Assembly (NCBI GenBank): GCA_002722955.1
Contig: PBMZ01000131.1
Location: forward strand, 1 to 63,578
Source: Planctomycetaceae bacterium
Lineage (GTDB): Bacteria > Planctomycetota > Planctomycetia > Planctomycetales > Planctomycetaceae
Length of the DNA: 63,578 nucleotides
Reading direction: 5' to 3'
Position numbers and translations under genes: made by a program. The stretch's first letter is position 1; each line of letters starts with the position of its first letter. The notes under the pieces were generated by a model. The model saw only the letters and a list, made by a program, of their open reading frames with translations. It did not search any database and was not told the DNA's origin. Below, piece by piece: positions 56,106 through 63,578 of this stretch.

Positions 56106-56906
56106 ATGCCAAAGATCGAATCACGTATTAAGAACCGCTTGGACTTCGCTGTCGTCACAGCGCGCGAAGCTGGCGAATTCATTCTTCAACACTACCAATC
56201 CGAATCGCTTGAAGTTGAAGTCAAACAGGACGAGTCGCCCGTTACCGTCGCGGACCGTGGTGCCGAGCAATTAATGCGTGAACACATCGCCGCTCACTTT
56301 CCGGAAGATGGCATCTTGGGCGAGGAGATGGAAGACAAACCCAGCCAAAACGGCTTCCGCTGGATTCTTGACCCCATCGACGGCACCAAGTCCTTTGTTC
56401 ACGGCGTCCCGTTGTTTGGAACGTTGATTGGCTTAGAATTGGACGAGCGCTGCGTGTTGGGAGTCTGCCGCTTCGCTGCCTTAAACGAAGTCGTCTACGC
56501 CGCCCAGGGCGAGGGCGCTTGGTGGCAGACAGGCGGTGATACTCCCAAACCCGCCAAGGTCAGCAACGTGGCTTCTCTAGACAAAGCCCTGTTTTGCACG
56601 ACCACAATCACAGGCTGGGACACAACAGGCACGCGCGACGTTTTCGACCGCATGTGTCAAAGGTCTGGACTCACAAGAGGCTGGAGCGATTGCTATGGCC
56701 ATGCACTGGTCGCCACTGGCCGTGCCGACGTGATGATTGATCCCGAAATGAGCCCCTGGGATGCGGCCGCTCTGGTCGCGATCGCTCAAGAAGCAGGCGG
56801 CCATTTCGTCGATTGGAAAGGCGATGTTTCGATCCACTCGAACAACGGAATTTCCGTGAACGCGGCTCTGAAGGACGAGGTCTTGGCGGTCATCGCTGAG
56901 TCTTAA
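56106..56906 (+). CDS. Inositol monophosphatase / histidinol-phosphatase family protein
   Basis: A 266-residue phosphatase of the inositol monophosphatase fold. VKQDESPVTVADRGAEQLMR, the acidic GEEMEDK, the metal motif ILDPIDGTKSFVHGVPLFGTL and the C-terminal PEMSPWDAAALVAIAQEAGG are all present. Members hydrolyse inositol phosphate, histidinol phosphate or PAP with magnesium. It follows the LarA-like gene by 17 bases, so the three genes from 53709 likely form one operon; which substrate this one takes is not decided by sequence. Confidence 0.93.
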   Translation: MPKIESRIKNRLDFAVVTAREAGEFILQHYQSESLEVEVKQDESPVTVADRGAEQLMREHIAAHFPEDGILGEEMEDKPSQNGFRWILDPIDGTKSFVHGVPLFGTLIGLELDERCVLGVCRFAALNEVVYAAQGEGAWWQTGGDTPKPAKVSNVASLDKALFCTTTITGWDTTGTRDVFDRMCQRSGLTRGWSDCYGHALVATGRADVMIDPEMSPWDAAALVAIAQEAGGHFVDWKGDVSIHSNNGISVNAALKDEVLAVIAES

Positions 56907-57050
56907 TGCAAACCGTCTACAGCGGTCCGTGTTTCCGCAGCCCCGTTTGCATCTCGTCAATTGGCAAGAGCGCTTTCCAATCCCAGTGTGCATACCCATA
57001 ATGGAGAAGTTAGGCCTGAGAAGTTCTGGAATGCTTATACGGGGTGGGTG

Positions 57051-57551
57051 ATGAGAATCTCCGACTGGCTGCGCCAGTTACGTCGTCAGAGCAAGCAGCA
57101 AAGATCTCGACGAGATCAAGTTCCTAACGCGAACGTTGCCAAGCAGATCGAACAGCTTGAAGCTCGCACGCTGTTGACCGTGTTCGTGGTCGATTCGACA
57201 GCAGATGACATCGATGCGAACGATGGTGAGACGACGCTGCGCGAAGCGATCACCAACGCGAACCTTAATGCTGGTGCGGACTCGATCCACTTCGATCTTC
57301 CAGGGAACGCTCCATTCACGATTCAGCCGACATCGGCTTTGCCCATCATCTCGGGCGATTTGACAATCGACGGCACGACACAGTCCGGATTCAATGGCGC
57401 TCCGATTGTCGAGTTGGATGGAAGCAACGCTGGAGGCGGAACCGACGGGCTTGATCTAGCGAATGGGAATTCCACCGTGCGCGGTTTGGTCATCAACCGT
57501 TTTGGCGGAGATGCTCGGTTGGCTCGATTCCGATCAAGATGGCATTTTTGA
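57051..57551 (+). pseudogene. N-terminal part of a giant LEPR-XLL secreted protein
   Basis: ATG 57051 opens a basic N-terminus with an LEPR-XLL-like motif IEQLEARTLLT near residues 37-47, followed by a CSLREA-type repeat start (GETTLREAITNANLNAGADS) and a right-handed beta-helix-like stretch. Near 57520-57540 the frame passes into nonsense (RLARFRSRWHF) and stops, while the neighbouring frame continues with SDQDGIFDVLD. A frameshift or an out-of-frame deletion of the rest of the helix is needed to join the pieces. Confidence 0.75.
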
Positions 57552-60111
57552 CGTGTTGGATGTCAATCACACATTGACCGGCACAGGTGAATACACACCG
57601 GAAACTGGCATTTATCGCTTCACCGGAAACTCGAGTGTCAACACGCTTGAGAACCTGAATCCGAACGGCAACGGCAATGACATCACGATCAATAAGATCA
57701 CTCGCACGCAGTTTCGTATTGACGGCGGTGACTGGACCGACGCGGCGACGCACGACGCGGCTCAAACCAATATCGATGTGACCTTTGTAGCGCCGCCAAA
57801 TTCCACCGTCGAAATTCGCACAATTGATCACCGCAGCGGTGTCACCTCGAACGTGATCTCCGATGACAGCACGTCACCGATTTTAGATGTCGAATTCTCA
57901 GCGGCCAGCGTTGCGGAAGCTGGCTTGGTCGATATCACGATTACTCGAGTTACCACGGATGATGTCTCGCAGCCGCTGGTAGTGAACTTGGACGGCAACG
58001 ACGACAGCGAGATGCAGTTTCCGGACACGGTGACGATTCTTGGCGGGCAAACGTCTGTCGTGTTTCAAGCAGTGGCCGAAGACGACGACATCATTGATGG
58101 AACTCAAGATGTCACGCTAACGGCAACAGCCACCGACTTCGCGCCGGGTGCCGATTCGATTGACGTGACGGACAATGATGTTGCGGGCTTCACGGTCGCC
58201 GAAACTAACAATGAAACGGAAGTGACCGAAGCGGGTTCCGAGGACACTCTTACCGTTGTTCTTAACGCGCAACCTGACTCGAACGTCGTGATTGAAGTCG
58301 TCAGCGGCGATGCGGGCGAGGCAACCGTTGATCCCGCTGTCTTGACGTTTACGCCAAACAACTGGAATCAGGCGCAAACGGTCACGGTCACCGGCGAAGA
58401 CGACAACATCGACGACGGCAACGTTTCGACGGCCATCACGCTGTCGATTAATGACACTCAAAGCGATAACAATTTCGACAACGTCGTCGATCAAGTTGTC
58501 GATGTCACCACAGTCGACGATGACACGGCGGGCTTTACTATCGTCGAGACGAACAACGAAACCGAGGTCTCCGAAAACGGGACCGGTGATCTCTTTACGA
58601 TTGTTTTGAATTCCGAGCCTGTTTCGCCTGTTGTGATTGAGATCGAAAACCCGGATCAAGGCGAAGTGGACATTTCGCCGGTGCGACTGACGTTTACATC
58701 CAATAATTGGGACGCCCCGCAAGAAGTCAACGTGCTCGGCGTCGATGACATGATCAACGACGGCGATGAAATGACGACGCTGCGAGTCTTCGTTGTCGAC
58801 GCGCAAAGTGACAACGCATTCGACAATGTCGCCGACCAGAACGTCGTTGTCACGACGATCGACAATGATTCTCCGGCCTTTATCATCACGGAAACAAACA
58901 ACAGCACGGTCGTCAGCGAGAACGGCAACACCGACACGTTTAGCGTGGTGTTGCAAGTTGCGCCGTTGGAACCAGTCGTGATTTCGGTCAGCAGCAATGA
59001 TGAAGGCGAGGCCACTGTCGGCAAGGCCGTATTAAGTTTCACGCCACAGAACTGGGACGATCCGCAAATCGTCACGGTAATCGGTGAAGACGACGAATTC
59101 GTTGACGGCGACCAAGCATCATTAATCACGTTGAGCATTGTCGACGCGCAGTCAGACGACGAATTCGACAACTTGGCGGATCAAATCGTCGATGTGTTGA
59201 CTGACGATGATGATGACTCGGGCTTCACGATCGTTGAGACCGACAACTCGTCGACAGTTTCAGAAGCCGGACAGACCGACACGCTGTCAGTGACTTTGGA
59301 TCATCGGCCGCTTTCAGATGTCGTGATTGACGTCGCCAGTCTGAATACCGGGGAACTCGAGGTTGATAAGACGTCGCTGGTGTTCACGACGCTGAATTGG
59401 GATGTAGGCCAAACCGTGACTCTTTCGGCCGTTGACGAGCAGGTCGTCGACGGCGACCGCACGGCGAATGTACGGTTCTCGATCAACGATGATCAATCGA
59501 ATGACTTGTTCGATTTACTGGCAGATCAGTTCGTTGACGTCACTGTCGTTGACGACGATGTTCCCGGCTTCTTGATCACTCAGACAGGCAACACCGTCGT
59601 CAACGAATCCGGCACCGAGGACACTTTCACTGTTGTTTTGACTCGGCAACCGTTGTCGGACGTTGTGTTGACCGTTGCAAGCAGCGATGAAGGCGAGGCA
59701 TCCGTTGATGCCGAGACCTTGACCTTTACTCCGAACAACTGGGACCAACCACAAACAGTCACAGTGACGGGTGAAGACGATCTGGTCTTGGACGGAACAC
59801 AGATCACGGACGTGGTCGTCAGCGTTCTGGATTCGCAGTCTCACGATGCGTACGACGATGTCGCCGATCAAAGTGTGGCTGTCATCACCAATGACAACGA
59901 TGTCGCCAGCTTCTCGGTTGTCGCCTCGGGCGGCACGACGCGGGTGAGTGAATCGGGCACGACGGACACGTTGTCGGTGGTGTTGGATGTGCAGCCGCTC
60001 TCGACCGTTGTCATCGAAGTCGAAAGTCAAGACACGGACGCGGCCAGCGTCGATAAGTCGTTCTTGCAGTTCACATCCAAAATTGGAATGTGCCGCAAGT
60101 TGTTACGGTGA
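57520..60111 (+). pseudogene. Middle part of the giant protein, Calx-beta-like repeats 1-6
   Basis: From about 57520 the frame codes for SDQDGIFDVLDVNHT, then a Calx-beta-like leader and tandem repeats of about 115 residues with the pattern GFT-ETNN-SE-G-D-T-VVL ... LTFTPNNWD-PQ-VTVTG-DD ... D-AD-Q-V-V-T-DDD. Six units are complete. The formal start codon at 57463 lies in the preceding frame and is not used. The frame fails at 60079-60082, where one A seems lost from a run of As (FTSKIGM instead of FTS-NW). Confidence 0.8.
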
Positions 60112-63100
60112 CTGGCGTTGATGACGTGACGGTTGACGGAACGCAACAAACCGACATCCTGTTTGAAGTCAACATTCCACAGTCCAACACTGGCTTTGCG
60201 AACGCGACACCGCGTTCTGCCTTGGTCGAAACGTTGGACGACGATCAAGCCGGTTTCACGATTACCGAAACCGAGAACTCCACGACCGTCAATGAAAGCG
60301 GTACGACCGACATCTTGACTGTGGTGTTGGATCGTCGGCCCTTGTCCGACGTCGTGTTGGGAGTCTCGGGCAATAATCCGGGCGAGGCTCAAAGTAATGT
60401 CGACACGCTGACGTTCACACCGGACAACTGGGACGATGCGCAAACCGTGACGATCAGCGGCCAAGACGATTTAATTGCTGACGGCAATGCAGTCACGGTC
60501 TTCACGATTAGCGTCGACGATGATGCGTCCAATGATGCCTTCGACAACGTTGGCAATCAGGTCGTCGCTGTGACAACAGTCGACAACGACCTGGCGGGCA
60601 TCGCACTTGCCATCTCCGGCGGGAACACCGAGGTTAGCGAAGATGAAACGAGCGACACCGTGGGCGTTGTCTTAACGGCGATGCCGCAGTCTCCGGTTGT
60701 GCTCGAAGTCTTCTCGACCGACGAAGGCGAGGCCGTCGTGAATGTCGATCAGTTGACGTTCACTCCAAATAATTGGGATCAAGCTCGAACGCTGACGATC
60801 ACTGGTGTCGACGACGAAGCAGTTGACGGAACGGAGACAACGCCCGTCGTCTTCAGTGTCATCGATGCGCTATCCGACAACGCTTATGACAACGTCGCCG
60901 ACGTGTCGTTCACCGTTACAACTTTGGATAACGACCAAGCTGGTCTGCGAGTTGTGCAAACGAACAACTCCACGGTCGTCAGCGAATCGGGGCAGACCGA
61001 CACGCTAGGTGTTGCCTTGTCCTCTCAACCGGAATCAGACGTCGTCATCGATATTACCAGCAGCGACGATGATGAGATCGAATTGGACATCGAGCGATTG
61101 ATGTTCACACCACAAAACTGGGATGCTCTCCAATTCGTCACGCTGACGGGACAAGACGACGATCTCGTGGACGGAAACCAGCAAATTGACATCACGCTGG
61201 AAGTGGTCGACGAGCTATCAAACAATGCATTCGACAACTTGAGCCGTCTCATTGTGGCCGTCAACGAAGACAATGATCAAGCGGGCTTCACGATCAGCGA
61301 AACCAACAACGTCACCGCCGTCAATGAAAGCGGCACGAGTGACATCTTTACGGTTGTGTTGGATCGACGGCCACTTACCGATGTCGTGTTGTCGGTTGTC
61401 AGCGGCGATACGGGCGAGGCCACCGTCAGTACGGACCAATTGACGTTTACCACGCAGAATTGGGATCAGCCGCAGCAAATTCAAGTCACCGGCGTGGACG
61501 ACGTGACTGTTGACGGAACTCAACAAACAGCGATCACGATTGCTGTTGTTGATGAAAGCTCGAATGACGCATTCGATGGCTTGGCAGATCAGATCGTTAC
61601 GGCCTTGACCGCCGACAACGATGCGGCCAGCTTCGAGGTGGCTCAAACTGATGGCACGACCGTTGTCAGCGAATCGGGAACGACCGACACCTTTACGGTT
61701 GTGTTGGGTCGGCAACCATTGACTGATGTCGTGATTGAGGTGACGCCCAATGATGCCACCGAGACGGGTGTCGACAAGACGCGGCTGACGTTCACAGCGG
61801 CGAACTGGGACCAAGCTCAAACTGTGACGGTAACCGGTCAAGACGACGCAGTTCTGGACGGCTCTCAACTGACGCCGATCACGTTAGAAGTCGTCGACGA
61901 TGATTCCGATGCTGCCTTCCGAAACCTTGCCCCGCGATCGATTCAAGTTGTCACGACCGATGATGACGCCCCCGGCTTCACGATCCGTGAAACCGATGGC
62001 GAAACGATTGTGACTGAAGGTGGCAACAGCGACGCCTTCACGATTGTGTTGAATTTGCAGCCGTCGTCGAATGTTGTGATCGACATTGAAAGCGAAAACG
62101 CCGACGAAGCTAGCGTGAATCAATTCCGAGTGGCTTTCACGCCCAACAATTGGAACGAACCGCGGACGATCTTTGTTTCCACTCGGAATGACGAAGTCGT
62201 CGACGGCGATCAAACCACCGAAATCAGTTTTTCGGTCGTCGACAATCTGTCGGATAACAACTTCGATCAGCTTGCCGATCAATCGATCCAAGTCACATCC
62301 ATCGACAACGATCCCGCGGCCATCGTGATCACGTTGACTGGTGATGACACGCGCGTTTCCGAGGACGGCACGTCGGATCAGTTTGAGGTCTCGCTGGCGG
62401 CCGAACCACTGGGTCCTGTCGTGATCGAGTTGGAAGCCAGCGGTGCGACCGAGGCGAGCATCGACAAATCATCGCTGATTTTTGCGCCGAATACATGGGA
62501 TCAGCCGCAAGTCGTCACAGTGACTGGCGTCGATGATCCCACATTGGATGGGCTGGAAGATTCACTGATCGTCGTTGCCGTTGACATCGAGAACTCACAC
62601 TCGGCATTTCATCAAGCACAAAGCCTTGGCGTCGTCGTCTTGACCGAGGACAACGATGAAGCCGGCTTCACGATTGTCGAGACTAATGGGTCGACGGTGG
62701 TGGACGAAATCGGATCGAGTGACGTTGTCTTCGTTGCCTTGAACGCTCAGCCGTTGACTTCGGTCGTCTTAGAAGTTGAAGGCGATGATGACGACGAGGC
62801 GACCGCGAATGTCTCGACGTTGACGTTTACCAACCAGAATTGGAATCAAGCTCAAGCGATCACGATCACTGGGCAAAACGATGCTTTGTTCGACGGCGCT
62901 CAGCAAACCGAATTCACCATCGGGGTTGTGCCGGGGCAATCGAACAACTCGTTCGCCAACGTGTTGGATCAGTCGTTTGATGTGACCACGACCGACGACG
63001 AAGCTCGCGGCTTCACGGTCTTTACCGATGATGGAGTCACCGTGGTTGACGAATCCGGGGCGACAGATACGTTCTCTGTCGTGCTCTCGCAGCAGCCGAT

Positions 63101-63344
63101 GGGAACGGTCGTCTTGAGTATCGAAGTCAACGACGAAACAGAACTCAGCGTTGATCGCGAGCAACTTACCTTCACACCGAACACCTTCAACACCCCGCAA
63201 ACCGTGACGATTACCGGGCAAGACGACTTCTTGTTAGACGGCAATCAAACAACGCCGATCAGTGTTGAGGTCGACGACGAAGAGAGTACGGCTAACGTCG
63301 ACTTTCCGACGCAGGAATTGTCGGTCGTCAATGAAGACAATGAC
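58183..63344 (+). repeat. About 15 tandem Calx-beta-like coding repeats, ~345 bases each
   Basis: Units start, for example, at 58183, 58528 and 63006 with codons for GFT or a variant; the spacing between the first two is 345 bases. They are diverged at DNA level but keep NNWD/NNWN, VTVTG-DD and a closing acidic triplet (DDD/DND). Such arrays form long, calcium-stiffened rods on surface proteins. Confidence 0.85.
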
Positions 63345-63578
63345 TTGTCGATCATTGTCGATTTGAACGGCAGCGAGAACACATCGCTAAGCGTGACCAA
63401 CGACCTGCTGAATGTTGCCATCAATGGCAACGCGTCACCGGACCACGATCCGGTGGCTTTTGAGTTTGTGCGGTCGATCACCGTCATTGGCGGTCAAGAC
63501 GCGAACACCATTGATTTCAGTGGTGTTGGGCCGTTGAACTCGAATCCTGCAATCACAATTGGAGTCAGCGGTGGCGCC
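60081..63578 (+). pseudogene. C-terminal part of the giant protein, open to the window edge
   Basis: After the break the frame (starting with the codons for NWNVPQVVTVTG) stays open for 1166 residues to the right edge. It holds repeats 6 (end) to 15 and the beginning of a different domain (VDLNGSENTSLSVTNDLLNV, then ITVIGGQDANTIDFSG) that may bind calcium. The real C-terminus is outside the window. Long open frames on the other strand here follow from the repeated codon use and are not genes. Confidence 0.8.

Noticed and set aside
58117..58956. Long minus-strand open frame (279 codons) opposite the Calx-beta repeats
   Set aside because: The plus strand codes for clear tandem repeats; the minus frame is a by-product of their Asp/Val/Thr-rich codons and shows no protein family. 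The same holds for 60027-60464 and 61218-61868.
58183..63344. CRISPR-like or satellite periodicity
   Set aside because: The ~345-base period equals a 115-residue protein repeat, is diverged at DNA level and has no short identical repeats with spacers.

Overview
The window reads as a chromosomal segment of a member of the phylum Planctomycetota, probably near the Pirellulales. The evidence is gene content: two tandem pairs of planctomycete-type cytochrome c/DUF1549/DUF1553 proteins with DUF1501 proteins, a third DUF1501 gene, a DUF1559 pseudopilin, two large secreted proteins with LEPR-XLL-like N-terminal motifs, WG repeats, DUF1080, and many small nested palindromes between genes. No rRNA, tRNA or CRISPR array was recognised.

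Layout. 1-900: edge of an inserted segment with the N-terminal half of a RepA-like (AAA_25) ATPase; it interrupts an alpha/beta hydrolase gene (897-1718). 1744-6989: minus-strand operon of an ABC-2 exporter (ATPase plus a permease with a duplicated core) and a large membrane-anchored periplasmic protein. 7066-14013: genes around oxidation-based sugar metabolism (DUF1080, Gfo/Idh/MocA oxidoreductase, xylose-isomerase-like TIM barrel, DUF1501) with a frameshifted secreted protein and a lipoprotein. 14018-22112: mostly minus-strand housekeeping and unknown genes (YwqG-like, GNAT-like, HtrA-type protease, HAD hydrolase, RecG). 22454-27101: peptidoglycan precursor genes murE, murF and mraY, interrupted by a palindrome-rich spacer. 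27180-37008: the two tandem cytochrome/DUF1501 pairs. 37535-38761: a DUF1559 pseudopilin broken by an in-frame TGA. 39358-47102: a LolD-like ATPase, asd, a chimeric DUF1552/transglutaminase remnant, prs and mutS. 47127-52721: an accessory stretch with a visibly AT-richer HNH nuclease gene, a zinc-ribbon ORF, a cupin, an IS3-type transposase stub joined to a TPR gene fragment, a LEPR-XLL metalloprotease and a WG-repeat protein. 52722-56906: msrA, then an antiporter / LarA-like racemase / inositol-monophosphatase-like trio. 57051-63578: a giant secreted protein with about 15 tandem Calx-beta-like repeats, split by two frame breaks and running off the right edge.

Two themes stand out. First, intergenic spaces carry several unrelated families of nested inverted repeats, and one such palindrome sits in frame inside a DUF1553 coding sequence, where both strands encode the same peptide. 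Second, there is repeated gene decay in accessory genes (a truncated hydrolase, a frameshifted secreted protein, a pseudopilin with a nonsense codon, a chimeric transglutaminase, an IS stub, a broken giant adhesin-like gene), while the core genes (recG, murE, murF, mraY, asd, prs, mutS) are intact. Some of the single-base breaks lie in homopolymer runs, so assembly error cannot be excluded from the sequence alone.
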